A stretch of 64,000 nt of DNA from a virus: the IMG/VR virus record IMGVR_UViG_3300050343_000285, positions 124,001-188,000 of that record. One strand, written 5' to 3'. Below, in pieces: positions 54,117 through 61,817 of this stretch (its first letter is position 1; every line of letters begins with the position of its first letter). The translations under genes were made by a program, and so were the position numbers. The notes below the pieces were generated by a model. The model had not been told where the DNA came from, did no database searches, and saw nothing but the letters and a program-made list of their open reading frames with translations.

Positions 54117-54417
54117 GATACACCTTATGATACACCTTTATTTCAATAAATTTTATATATCTCCAATGAATTGTGTGATGTAAATTAAAATTTTCACAAA
54201 ATATATATATATTCATACATTCAAAAGCAGCACAATCTTTTCTTATCTCTGGTTCAACAACTTCAATTTCAATATGTGTAAACATAAATGTGCTATGAAA
54301 ATATGTTATCTGCTTTGGTCTGCCGTCTATTAAAAATCTGAGTACCTGATTATGCCGAACTTTTTCAACAGCATTTAAAAGCAACAGCAACGATAATAGG
54401 ATTACTTTAGTTTTCAT
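54106..54417 (-). CDS. Small exported protein, about 103 aa
   Basis: Start at 54417 (MKTKVILLSLLLLLNAVEK), a clear signal peptide, placed four bases after the tmRNA 3' end; an upstream start would run inside the tmRNA. The mature part has two or three Cys and no known fold. Exported from the cytoplasm; function unknown. Confidence 0.6.
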   Translation of the reverse strand: MKTKVILLSLLLLLNAVEKVRHNQVLRFLIDGRPKQITYFHSTFMFTHIEIEVVEPEIRKDCAAFECMNIYIFCENFNLHHTIHWRYIKFIEIKVYHKVYHGN

Positions 54418-54420
54418 AAG

Positions 54421-54760
54421 TGGAGGCGAGGGGAGTCGAACCCCTGTCCAGTATAAATTCCACATAAACTTCTACATCGTTAGTCTGTTGTTATTAATAC
54501 TACAGACAAAACTGTTTGTCTTTCCAACGTCAAAGTGATTACACTTATCTTTATATTTAATTCAGGTATACATTCCCTATCCGATTATCGGAGTCAGCAT
54601 AATTGGGTAAAAAGGTTTATGCAACCCCTCTCACCTAAGCGGCGAGTGCTAATACAGAAGTATCGGCAACTAAAATGTGATCTATTTTTAAACTGGCCTT
54701 TAGATCAACCAGTCGATGCGATCTATATTTCTATTTACCTGTCGAAACCAGTACGCCCCC
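54421..54760 (-). ncRNA. ssrA: tmRNA (transfer-messenger RNA), tag ADTSVLALAA
   Basis: 5' end GGGGGCGTACTGGTTTCGACAG and 3' end GGGGTTCGACTCCCCTCGCC with TCCA are the canonical tRNA-like half: a 7-bp acceptor with one G-U, T-arm with TTCGA loop, discriminator A and no encoded CCA. The resume site follows a TTTTAGTT element (compare UUAGUC in E. coli); the open frame reads Ala-Asp-Thr-Ser-Val-Leu-Ala-Leu-Ala-Ala then TAG. LAA at the C-terminus is the ClpXP degron. The 340-nt length is typical. tmRNA rescues stalled ribosomes and tags the products for proteolysis. It is transcribed with its neighbours. Confidence 0.95.
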
Positions 54761-54994
54761 TTATATAATTCTTTCTTTTGGTGCTAATTCAAAAGTTCTT
54801 ATCTGTGGTCTTATTATAACGGGTGCTATTTCTTTTTCAAGTTTTTTTATTTGCGACCATTGAACCCAGTGGGTTGCTATACTTATCATTAACAATCCCC
54901 ATAGAATCCAAGTTGCTGGATGTATTCTGTCCATAAAATACCGTAGATAAATTGTGATAGAAATTAAAAATAATGGGATGACAAGCCTAACCAT
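54761..54994 (-). CDS. Two-span membrane protein, 77 aa
   Basis: Hydrophobic N-terminus (VIPLFLISITIYLRYFM) and a second span (WILWGLLMISIATHWV), then a charged cytoplasmic tail. Its stop adjoins the tmRNA 5' end with no gap, so the tmRNA is probably processed from a joint transcript. Confidence 0.6.
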   Translation of the reverse strand: MVRLVIPLFLISITIYLRYFMDRIHPATWILWGLLMISIATHWVQWSQIKKLEKEIAPVIIRPQIRTFELAPKERII

Positions 54995-55056
54995 CTATAT
55001 CTGTTTGATATATTAGATATACCCTTGGGCTTTTACTGGGCCATTATTTTAATTAA

Positions 55057-55293
55057 TTACTTAGCACAGGTTCTCTTACAAGCCTTACGCTTGCGAGTTC
55101 CAAGTACTCCGTATCTTGTTTCTCCCTGCCTGCCGACAGTCTTAGTTACTTTATATCCTTGAGATTGTAGTGTAGGCTTAATATCACTAATAGTAGCCCT
55201 TAAATTACCTACTTCAAACATACTGTATGCACTATCTTGACTGAGTGTTCTTCCTCTGGTTAGATAGTTAATAACACGATCCTGCTTTGTCAT
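55057..55293 (-). CDS. Small winged-helix/HTH-like DNA-binding protein
   Basis: 78 residues. DRVINYLTRGRTLSQDSAYSMFEVGNLRATI reads as a helix-turn-helix, and TRYGVLGTRKRKACKRTC is a basic tail. Similar proteins occur in large phages, from memory. Preceded by a sigma70-like promoter and a leader with an inverted repeat (TAGTGGT/ACCACTA). Likely a regulator. Confidence 0.6.
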   Translation of the reverse strand: MTKQDRVINYLTRGRTLSQDSAYSMFEVGNLRATISDIKPTLQSQGYKVTKTVGRQGETRYGVLGTRKRKACKRTCAK

Positions 55294-55379
55294 ATTTACC
55301 TCACAAGTATTAGTGGTTTTCCTTGTAAAATTTAAACTTCAGTTACCACTATTTCTAAAGTCTAAAACTGTTTATATTT

Positions 55380-55408
55380 TATAATATGATGCCGAAGAGT
55401 CTGGTCAA
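55380..55408 (-). promoter_or_regulatory. Sigma70-type promoter, weaker
   Basis: Minus strand: -35 TTGACC (55403-55408), 16-base spacer, -10 TATTAT (55381-55386). The leader downstream contains a 7-bp inverted repeat, TAGTGGT and ACCACTA, in front of the gene at 55293. Confidence 0.5.
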
Positions 55409-55413
55409 GATTT

Positions 55414-55701
55414 TTAAAATAATTTCTTTTTCATAATAGACCAATCTGAAAAGATAATATTCAGGTTACTAAATCTACATAATGGACAAGCATATCTAGA
55501 AGGGTCTGCTAACCCATTATCTAGACGTTTTTTATATGTAACATAGTAACCTTTTTCATCTTTGCAAATAACTTTATCTACCGGGACATTATTACCCTTG
55601 GCTTCTTTTTCAATATCAACAACCATACTAGAGTGACTTCCATATGGAGATGGAGTTTCGATAGTTCTTATGCTATCTTTGTCTTTATGTATTTTTGCCA
55701 T
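55414..55701 (-). CDS. Hypothetical protein, 95 aa, one Cys pair
   Basis: Charged protein with GYYVTYKKRLDNGLADPSRYACPLCRF, a possible zinc knuckle (CPLC), and a basic C-terminus. No family recognised. ATG preceded by TTGGAGATTATAG. Confidence 0.55.
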   Translation of the reverse strand: MAKIHKDKDSIRTIETPSPYGSHSSMVVDIEKEAKGNNVPVDKVICKDEKGYYVTYKKRLDNGLADPSRYACPLCRFSNLNIIFSDWSIMKKKLF

Positions 55702-55736
55702 CTATAATCTCCAATGAGTAATATACCTATCTATAT

Positions 55737-56144
55737 TTACACCTGTTGAAGATTCTTTCTCTTTAATTTTACTAATCTGTGCTTAGTTCTCCAAGTTTGA
55801 GTTAGGGGGCATTGAGAATCTTCCCCCATCCAAATATGACAGAAGCCGCCTTCTTTTGCTCCATACGCTATTATACCATTCTTATCTAAATTCATTACAG
55901 TAAATCTGCCTCTACATCCCATAGGAATAAATTCGCCGTCTACTACGGAGTATGGGCCTCCTGTGGCTTTAATAGTATCTCCCTTTTCCAACTCTTTCCA
56001 ATCAAATTTCCTAATCATTTTTGTAGTTCTTTTCTCTTTGCTTTGAACCGCAAAAACAAAAGGATGTTGACATTCTGGACACATATATGCTCTTGGCCCA
56101 CACTGATGTCCGCATTTCTCGCAAGTCTTTTTACCTTTAGGCAT
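55737..56144 (-). CDS. Zinc-ribbon protein, 135 aa
   Basis: N-terminal zinc ribbon (CEKCGHQCG, then CPECQHPF) followed by a separate beta-rich domain (FDWKELEKGDTIKATGGPYS, FIPMGCRGRFTV, GGFCHIWMG). From memory, similar proteins occur in T4-like and large phages. TCACAGGAGAAACAGG before the ATG is a strong site, and a sigma70-type promoter lies upstream. Confidence 0.7.
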   Translation of the reverse strand: MPKGKKTCEKCGHQCGPRAYMCPECQHPFVFAVQSKEKRTTKMIRKFDWKELEKGDTIKATGGPYSVVDGEFIPMGCRGRFTVMNLDKNGIIAYGAKEGGFCHIWMGEDSQCPLTQTWRTKHRLVKLKRKNLQQV

Positions 56145-56176
56145 CCTGTTTCTCCTGTGAAAGATTAATTGCTTTA

Positions 56177-56205
56177 AGTATACTATGTATATCGGTAGTT
56201 GTCAA
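56177..56205 (-). promoter_or_regulatory. Sigma70-type promoter
   Basis: Minus strand: -35 TTGACA (56200-56205), 17-base spacer with CCGATA, -10 TATACT (56177-56182). Confidence 0.75.
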
Positions 56206-56468
56206 GTAGAATCTTTAGGCGTTTTTTTTTGCTTTTGTACCCAAAGATCATACCTTTCTTTGCTTTCCTTAGCCTTTTGTATAAAATTAGAGAAAGCCTC
56301 TTCTGCATTATATTTTTTATCTTGTTTAGAAGAATTAATATATATATCATCTGTCATAGGTTCTGGATATTGTTTCTCTTGCGTTTCCAAAGCAGGCATA
56401 GGTATTTTTTTTACGCTTGCTATTCTTGGAGTTGTGGGATCAAGAGGTATTCTTTTTGGTTCTTCCAT
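56202..56468 (-). CDS. Hypothetical protein, 88 aa
   Basis: Pro-rich N-terminal half and a Lys/Glu helix (AFSNFIQKAKESKERYDLWV). The end overlaps the -35 box of the promoter for the next gene. No family recognised. Confidence 0.5.
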   Translation of the reverse strand: MEEPKRIPLDPTTPRIASVKKIPMPALETQEKQYPEPMTDDIYINSSKQDKKYNAEEAFSNFIQKAKESKERYDLWVQKQKKTPKDST

Positions 56469-56481
56469 AATTGATGACTCC

Positions 56482-56628
56482 TTATTTAGAGGCTAATAGA
56501 TATAAGCCTATATTAGAAAATGAATAACCTAAGTAAGCAATAGACATGCCAATATTCCCTTTATATAATTGATCGCAACTAACATACAGATAAATTAATC
56601 CGGTTAGTGCTATTAACCATCCACTCAT
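56482..56628 (-). CDS. Two-span membrane micro-protein, 48 aa
   Basis: ATG 56628 overlaps the UvsE stop (ATGA). The sequence WLIALTGLIYLYVSCDQLYKG and MSIAYLGYSFSNIGLYLLASK forms two hydrophobic hairpin helices. From memory, similar small phage membrane proteins with the GNxGMxIAYxGYxFSN pattern occur in large marine phages. Function unknown. Confidence 0.6.
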   Translation of the reverse strand: MSGWLIALTGLIYLYVSCDQLYKGNIGMSIAYLGYSFSNIGLYLLASK

Positions 56629-57539
56629 ACATATACACCTTTACAATATTGTGAGATTGCTTTATCTTTCATTTTTAATTCCATGTCTAGGTCAAAATCC
56701 AATCCGTAAGTGTTAAAGATTTTGTAAGCATAATCTCCATGTTTTCTAGGATTAGGATGGTCTGGTATATTTTCGCTATAGTGAAATAACGGCCTATACT
56801 CACCCCATGTTAAATAACATTGTTCTAATGCTTCTTGTTCTGACCAACCATCTGGATGACACGCATGATGTAAATAATCAAATGTGATAGGTATGTTAGT
56901 TTTTGTATAAAAATCTTTTATAAGTTGTTTTACAGACCAGCAATTAAGTTTATCGTCATTTTCGATAACCAGACGATTACGACAATTATCGTCAAGTCTG
57001 TTATAATTTTGAATAAATCTTTCCACCACTTCATCGTTACTTCCTTGTCGATTATTTATGTGTAAATTCATTGGCGAATTATAATCGGCAGGGCATCCTA
57101 TTCTGTCAAGAAAACTACTGTAAAAATTTAATTCTTTAATAGTTCTATTCACAGCATCAGTATTAAGAGAGGCTAATACATTAAACTCACTAGGATGACA
57201 ACTGATGCGCACATTAGTTTGTTGAATTGTATATGCTATTTTATCAAACGCATTGTCTATTTTTTCATAATCAGGTAATTCATACCAATCAATATTAGCC
57301 GCTGTATATGTCATTAAAGGAAAAAGATCGCTACTAATGCGATAACACATATTATTATCGGCACAATGCTGTATTGTAGCATCGGTGACTAACATATTAT
57401 TGAGAATACGCTTACTTAATATAGATAATGCCTCACTACGATCTAGTTGACTAAATCGTTTATAAGTCATAGTTTGAAATCTGAGAGGATTTTCAAGTTC
57501 TTGCAAATCTATAGATATACAACATAAGCCAAAGCGCAT
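56625..57539 (-). CDS. uvsE: UV damage endonuclease UvsE
   Basis: 304 residues, full UVDE TIM-barrel: YRISSDLFPLMTY, RISCHPSEFNVL, NLHINNRQGS, RLVIENDDKLNCWSV, ITFDYLHHACHPDGW and LFHYSEN, which hold the metal-binding His, Glu and Asp residues. It nicks DNA 5' to pyrimidine dimers and abasic sites. With ThyX, the nuclease-like gene and the glycosylase it makes a DNA maintenance group under an early promoter. Confidence 0.92.
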   Translation of the reverse strand: MRFGLCCISIDLQELENPLRFQTMTYKRFSQLDRSEALSILSKRILNNMLVTDATIQHCADNNMCYRISSDLFPLMTYTAANIDWYELPDYEKIDNAFDKIAYTIQQTNVRISCHPSEFNVLASLNTDAVNRTIKELNFYSSFLDRIGCPADYNSPMNLHINNRQGSNDEVVERFIQNYNRLDDNCRNRLVIENDDKLNCWSVKQLIKDFYTKTNIPITFDYLHHACHPDGWSEQEALEQCYLTWGEYRPLFHYSENIPDHPNPRKHGDYAYKIFNTYGLDFDLDMELKMKDKAISQYCKGVYV

Positions 57540-57559
57540 AATTTTTCTCCGTTTTTTTC

Positions 57560-57588
57560 ATTATATATGAGATATCGGCATGTGTCAA
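57560..57588 (-). promoter_or_regulatory. Sigma70-type promoter of uvsE
   Basis: Minus strand: -35 TTGACA (57583-57588), 17-base spacer with GCCGAT, -10 TATAAT (57560-57565). The start codon lies 20 bases on, after ACGGAGAAAAATT. Confidence 0.75.
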
Positions 57589-58109
57589 GTTGTAACTTTA
57601 GAGGAGTTATGCCAATCTAAGAAATCATACATATTTCCTAATTTTTTATATTGTACTTCGTATCTACTCTGATCATAAGTAAAATTATTAGTTTCATGTC
57701 CTGCTTCTTTTAACGTGGCTATTTGAAAAAATTTAATTTTAGATGCTATACCACATATCCAAGCAATCTTAAAGTCATTTTTAACTCTACTAAATATATA
57801 ATAGTCTGTATCTCTATTTTTTTGTTCTTCATACAATGTGGCACTATAAAATTCTAAGGGCTTACTATTGCATCCTTGAGCCTTAGAGTCTATCGTGCTA
57901 GCATTTAATATAAAGTCTACAAAATGGTCTTCGCTATATTTAATTTCTGGAAAAGTATGATGTATACAAGCCTCTGCTAAATAACCAGTCATTCTTTGTC
58001 TATCTTTATTTGTTCTATGTGTTCCGACATTACCAAATTTTTTGTAGTATTTTTGATTTCTTGATTCTGCTTCTTTAAGTATTTCATCCGTTATTATAAC
58101 TTCTATCAT
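57585..58109 (-). CDS. PD-(D/E)xK nuclease-like protein
   Basis: Start at 58109 (MIEVIITDEILKEA), overlapping the previous stop by 4 bases. GYLAEACIHHTF (Glu), DHFVDFIL (Asp) and TIDSKAQG (Asp-x-Lys) form the acid, acid-x-Lys pattern of PD-(D/E)xK nucleases; the later IFSRVKNDFKIAWICG is the core sheet. 174 residues. Restriction-like or repair role; no partner methylase is near. Confidence 0.6.
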   Translation of the reverse strand: MIEVIITDEILKEAESRNQKYYKKFGNVGTHRTNKDRQRMTGYLAEACIHHTFPEIKYSEDHFVDFILNASTIDSKAQGCNSKPLEFYSATLYEEQKNRDTDYYIFSRVKNDFKIAWICGIASKIKFFQIATLKEAGHETNNFTYDQSRYEVQYKKLGNMYDFLDWHNSSKVTT

Positions 58110-58798
58110 ATTAAGTCCTTTTTCGTATAGTATCCTACACATCTACCCATTTCGTATTGACCGAATGCTTTAAAATGATCTAATAATAGTTGTCTTTGAT
58201 CTGAATGAAAAACTTTTAAAAGGTCTGCGTTTAACTGATGATATAAATTATGATCAAATTTATTTATATCTAACAACCATTTTAATTTTTCTTTACTTAT
58301 GTCCCTAAGATATTGTTTATATAGTTCATCCTTGTAAATAATAGGTTTATGGAAATTGTTTTTTTTGAAGATTTTTTCTGGTTTTACAGGATCGTCGTAA
58401 TTTGTGTAGTTTATATCAAATATTTGTGCATTTTGTAAATTAACTATTGAATGTAGTATATCTAAATAATTACTATGTTGTTCACTATTAAATTGAAATG
58501 TACCAGATTGATTATCTAAGTAAGTAATCATACCATCACCATCTATAGATAAAGACCCAGCACCAATTACTGAATCCATAATATCTTTACTAATATGTTG
58601 ATGTTGCAATCCTATTTTAATTTTTTTATTATCTAAAAGTATAAAATCATACTTTTTATAATAGCAATAAGCATTATAGAAAAAAATTCTTCTATCTATA
58701 ATGTTAAAATCAAATGTATTAACATTAAATCTTTTATCGCCGGGAATAATTTTTCTTTGTATTCTTTTCTTATATTCTTCTATTTTTGGTCTATCCAT
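58106..58798 (-). CDS. Hypothetical protein with FDxxxY...N repeat C-terminus, 230 aa
   Basis: N-terminal half has no known motif. The C-terminal 50 residues (KFDHNLYHQLNADLLKVF, then LLLDHFKAFGQYEMGR) match a small helical repeat of the FDxxxYxxxNxDL...HYxxxGxxEGR type, found twice at the start of the glycosyltransferase at 48139. This suggests a shared binding role, perhaps for glycans. Starts 18 bases inside the ThyX gene end. Confidence 0.55.
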   Translation of the reverse strand: MDRPKIEEYKKRIQRKIIPGDKRFNVNTFDFNIIDRRIFFYNAYCYYKKYDFILLDNKKIKIGLQHQHISKDIMDSVIGAGSLSIDGDGMITYLDNQSGTFQFNSEQHSNYLDILHSIVNLQNAQIFDINYTNYDDPVKPEKIFKKNNFHKPIIYKDELYKQYLRDISKEKLKWLLDINKFDHNLYHQLNADLLKVFHSDQRQLLLDHFKAFGQYEMGRCVGYYTKKDLI

Positions 58799-59430
58799 GA
58801 TAATGCTTCAGAGATAATAGGAAATTCTTGACAGAATATTTTTTTACACTCCAAGGCGATATCCATGTGTTCTTTTTGTGTTCCATTTTTTTCTCTTAGT
58901 TCTATATAATGAATCCAATTACGAATACTACCACTCATATATAATCTTGTAGGAGTTGCTAAAGGAAGTATAAATCTAGCACACTCTTTAGCAATACCGT
59001 CTTTAATCATATCATCATATAGACCCTTTGCTTTAGCAAAATGCTCTCTTATTTGTCTATTCCACTTAAATATTATATCTTGATCTAAATCATCAATACT
59101 ATTTTGTCTATTTTTATTATCCTGACTTCTTAAATTAAATACAGGAATCTCATCTGCAAGATGTGTAGTATCAGCATATCTTTGGCTAAATTCCTGAAAG
59201 GTAAAACTTCTATGTCTTAATATTTGTGCTGCAATACCCCTGTTTGTATTAATTTCAAGAGTCATAAAAGCCATTTCAAATATAGACCAATGCTTATGCT
59301 TAATGCAATAATTAAGTAATCCAGATATATTATTACTATCTTGATTGTTTGGGTTAGACACTCTAGCACAATATGCTATATTTTTTTCTGCATCTGGAGT
59401 TACACTAATTAATTTAATCGTCTGAGTCAT
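58780..59430 (-). CDS. thyX: FAD-dependent thymidylate synthase ThyX
   Basis: 216 residues with the ThyX motif RHRSFTFQEFSQRY (RHR-x7-S), the N-terminal CARVSNP, HWSIFEMAFMTLEI, and the C-terminal EICARFILPLATPTRLYMSGSI-like segment with the catalytic Arg and Ser. It methylates dUMP to dTMP with folate and FADH2, supplying thymidine for an AT-rich genome. It overlaps the sulfotransferase gene upstream by 17 bases. Confidence 0.95.
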   Translation of the reverse strand: MTQTIKLISVTPDAEKNIAYCARVSNPNNQDSNNISGLLNYCIKHKHWSIFEMAFMTLEINTNRGIAAQILRHRSFTFQEFSQRYADTTHLADEIPVFNLRSQDNKNRQNSIDDLDQDIIFKWNRQIREHFAKAKGLYDDMIKDGIAKECARFILPLATPTRLYMSGSIRNWIHYIELREKNGTQKEHMDIALECKKIFCQEFPIISEALSWIDQK

Positions 59431-60058
59431 ATATTTTTGCCTCTAATTTAGACCATAAAGGATTTGTTTCATGAGTAATTTTAATATCTTTGTTATTATA
59501 ATATATCGGTGGGAAAGTGTCATTTTGATTTTCTAAATAACGATCATTCGATATATGAAGGTTGAAATATTTTTTAATTAAAATATTCAAATCTTGAAAA
59601 AGATATTCTTGTCTAATGAATTGTATTTGGTTTAGATAGTTATATAAATTCCAAGACTCTATTATTTTATCTGCTGGAACCCAATGCTTCTTTTTAAGTC
59701 TCATAATTTTTTTAGGCTTATTAATTATTAAACCTTTACGGGATTGATCTTCTACAAATTTAATAATATCATTTGTCACTTGTTGATGTTGAGCATATTT
59801 ATATATAGTTCTTAGATGATGTCTATTAAATGAAGATATCCAGTTTGTTAGTTTCCTAAATCCCATAACAAAGGGTAGATGTTGATATCCTCCATAGTTT
59901 TTTATAAAATTGTTAAGATTAATATGTTTGTCTGGAGAAGATTGATGGGCTTGTATTAGAATATCAGAATTTAGTAAATTAGTATTTAAGATTTTACTTG
60001 TCGTAGTTCCAGCAGTTTTTGGAAAATGAAACCAAACAAATTTATTTGTTATCATCAT
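59414..60058 (-). CDS. Sulfotransferase-like protein
   Basis: WFHFPKTAGTTTSKIL is a 5'-phosphosulfate loop. FVMGFRKLTNWISSFNRHHL takes the place of the 3'-phosphate motif but is less regular. FIRQEYLFQDLN follows, as in Sulfotransfer_2 relatives. 214 residues. Catalysis is less certain than for the other copies. Confidence 0.65.
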   Translation of the reverse strand: MMITNKFVWFHFPKTAGTTTSKILNTNLLNSDILIQAHQSSPDKHINLNNFIKNYGGYQHLPFVMGFRKLTNWISSFNRHHLRTIYKYAQHQQVTNDIIKFVEDQSRKGLIINKPKKIMRLKKKHWVPADKIIESWNLYNYLNQIQFIRQEYLFQDLNILIKKYFNLHISNDRYLENQNDTFPPIYYNNKDIKITHETNPLWSKLEAKIYDSDD

Positions 60059-60212
60059 TTGATTGCCACCACTTTACAATCTTTTTCCATACTGGTTCAA
60101 AAAACCATAATACAATATATGCAACAACTGCTTCTATTGCTTTACCTATAATTGTAGTCATTGTTATTGATTGTTTTTTTACTTCTTGATCGTCACCAAG
60201 ATGATCTTTCAT
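60042..60212 (-). CDS. Single-span membrane protein, 56 aa
   Basis: ATG 60212 (inside the end of the 87-residue gene) to stop at 60042. One transmembrane segment (AIEAVVAYIVLWFFEPVWKKI) with charged flanks. It overlaps both neighbours, a normal layout for this genome. Confidence 0.55.
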   Translation of the reverse strand: MKDHLGDDQEVKKQSITMTTIIGKAIEAVVAYIVLWFFEPVWKKIVKWWQSNDDNK

Positions 60213-60456
60213 AATCTATTTCTTTCTGTATTTGTTCTTGAGCATATCTTTTTTGATGTTCTACATGCTTATTGTCTGTGATATCATTGTATATATTCAT
60301 AGCGATTTTGCTCAAACTATTAGTAGTTCCGTTTCTTTCAGGGTCTTCTAATAACTTCCACTGATAGTTATAAGGATTATTTTCATCTCCAGATTTCTCT
60401 CTGTCAACTTTATATCCCTTATCCTTAGCCCATCGTTTTATATTAGTCCAATTCAT
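60193..60456 (-). CDS. Hypothetical protein, 87 aa
   Basis: Charged helical protein; NWTNIKRWAKDKGYKVDREK at the start looks like a DNA- or RNA-contacting helix, but no domain is recognised. It overlaps the sulfotransferase gene upstream by 4 bases. Confidence 0.5.
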   Translation of the reverse strand: MNWTNIKRWAKDKGYKVDREKSGDENNPYNYQWKLLEDPERNGTTNSLSKIAMNIYNDITDNKHVEHQKRYAQEQIQKEIDYERSSW

Positions 60457-61058
60457 TTTTTATCCTCAAAGTTATATTTAAATACATTAATATCTTTTTT
60501 CCAATATTTTGACACCATATCTTTACTTTCTGAATTGTAGTATAAAGAATAGTGCTTTCTTTCCATGCTATTTATACGCAATAATGGAGTAACAGGCATA
60601 CCAGAAGTTTTACATATATAACTCCAATCATAACTAACATTTTCCAACCTTCCTATAAATGTAAGAACAATGTCTTGCGTATCATTCATGCAAGCACTCC
60701 ATTGAGGTTTAATATGAGCCTCTAATTGTGTCTGATCTAAGTCTATAACAGTTTTAATAAACTGATTAAATGTCATATCAGGATTAAAAATTTTACCATA
60801 TTTTTTAAAGCATTTATCAACTCCTGTGTCTGGATTAATTATGTTTGGCGATAAAATTTTGTTTGTGTAAATAGAAACCATTCTTTCCCAAGGATTTTTA
60901 ACAAACGTAAAAGAAAAATAGTTTTTATATTCGTCAAACTTACTGAAAGGCACAGCCAGTTTGTCAATTTTTTGAGTCTCAAAATATTTTTTAATACTAG
61001 AAGAAGCACATTTTGCAATATCCGAATAAATAAGTTTATACTTCTCGTACACAATCAT
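60453..61058 (-). CDS. Sulfotransferase family 2-like protein
   Basis: 201 residues. LIYSDIAKCASSSIKKYF is the 5'-phosphosulfate loop in the form seen in chondroitin-type enzymes, FTFVKNPWERMVSIYTNKI the 3'-phosphate motif, and TFIGRLENVSYDW the conserved Arg region; the end DINVFKYNFE resembles other copies here. Confidence 0.85.
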   Translation of the reverse strand: MIVYEKYKLIYSDIAKCASSSIKKYFETQKIDKLAVPFSKFDEYKNYFSFTFVKNPWERMVSIYTNKILSPNIINPDTGVDKCFKKYGKIFNPDMTFNQFIKTVIDLDQTQLEAHIKPQWSACMNDTQDIVLTFIGRLENVSYDWSYICKTSGMPVTPLLRINSMERKHYSLYYNSESKDMVSKYWKKDINVFKYNFEDKK

Positions 61059-61342
61059 TTTTTGTAACTCCTAGTATCAGGATCATACTCTGGCATATCC
61101 TTATCATATCTTTTCCACGCTTCCATGTGTTTAACTGCAATCATTTGAGATTCTTGTTTTAATTGCATGAGCATTTGATGTTCTATTAATTTATAAAGAT
61201 CGTCTATATGTCCTCTAACCTCATGACAATTACTCATACCATCAAGAACTTCAGATATTCTCTGCCTAACTTCTGGTTGATAACAAGAATACTTTAAAAG
61301 TATCTTATCCTTCTTGCTCATTTGTTTATATTCTTCAGACAT
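61055..61342 (-). CDS. Hypothetical helical protein, 95 aa
   Basis: Start at 61342 (MSEEYKQMSKKDKILLKYS) leaves an 8-base overlap with the upstream gene. Contains one Cys/His cluster (NCHEVRGH) and a Gln/Met-rich helix. Function unknown. Confidence 0.5.
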   Translation of the reverse strand: MSEEYKQMSKKDKILLKYSCYQPEVRQRISEVLDGMSNCHEVRGHIDDLYKLIEHQMLMQLKQESQMIAVKHMEAWKRYDKDMPEYDPDTRSYKK

Positions 61343-61565
61343 TTTTAAGCCTTGGATAAATTTCAAGAGCCTTTTCTAATATAGAAATTATCTCAAATAA
61401 ATATACACTTTGAGTATTGCTAATATCGTCAATATGATCTAAGTCCTCTACCATATATCTAAGCATATTTTCATAACCAACTTTGTCTAATAGAGTTCTT
61501 ATATTTTCTCTATTTTCTAAGTATCTGATTTCTTTTTTTCTTTTTTCTTTTTGACTAACTGGCAT
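61335..61565 (-). CDS. Hypothetical helical protein, 76 aa
   Basis: Basic N-terminus (KEKRKKEIRYLENRENIR) and acidic helix. No recognised family. The upstream intergenic run is AT-rich with AAAAGGTAACGG before the ATG. Confidence 0.5.
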   Translation of the reverse strand: MPVSQKEKRKKEIRYLENRENIRTLLDKVGYENMLRYMVEDLDHIDDISNTQSVYLFEIISILEKALEIYPRLKNV

Positions 61566-61592
61566 AAACCGTTACCTTTTTATATAATAAAA

Positions 61593-61817
61593 TTATTTAT
61601 CTTCTGTAGATGTGTCTGAGTCTTTAAACAAATACCTTAACGCATCTAATTTTGACTGATTCTCATCTAGAACAGACATATAGTTATCTAATACTTCTAA
61701 AATATCTGGATGTTCTCCAATACCAACACTATTACGAAAATATAAATCTAGTGTGGCAATAGCCTCTGCTATTTTTGCTTCGTATTTTATTTCTAAAGCC
61801 TTATAAAATCTATTCAT
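61593..61817 (-). CDS. Hypothetical helical protein, 74 aa
   Basis: All-helical, with an acidic C-terminus ending TSTEDK. It overlaps the 135-residue gene upstream by 8 bases. Function unknown. Confidence 0.5.
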   Translation of the reverse strand: MNRFYKALEIKYEAKIAEAIATLDLYFRNSVGIGEHPDILEVLDNYMSVLDENQSKLDALRYLFKDSDTSTEDK

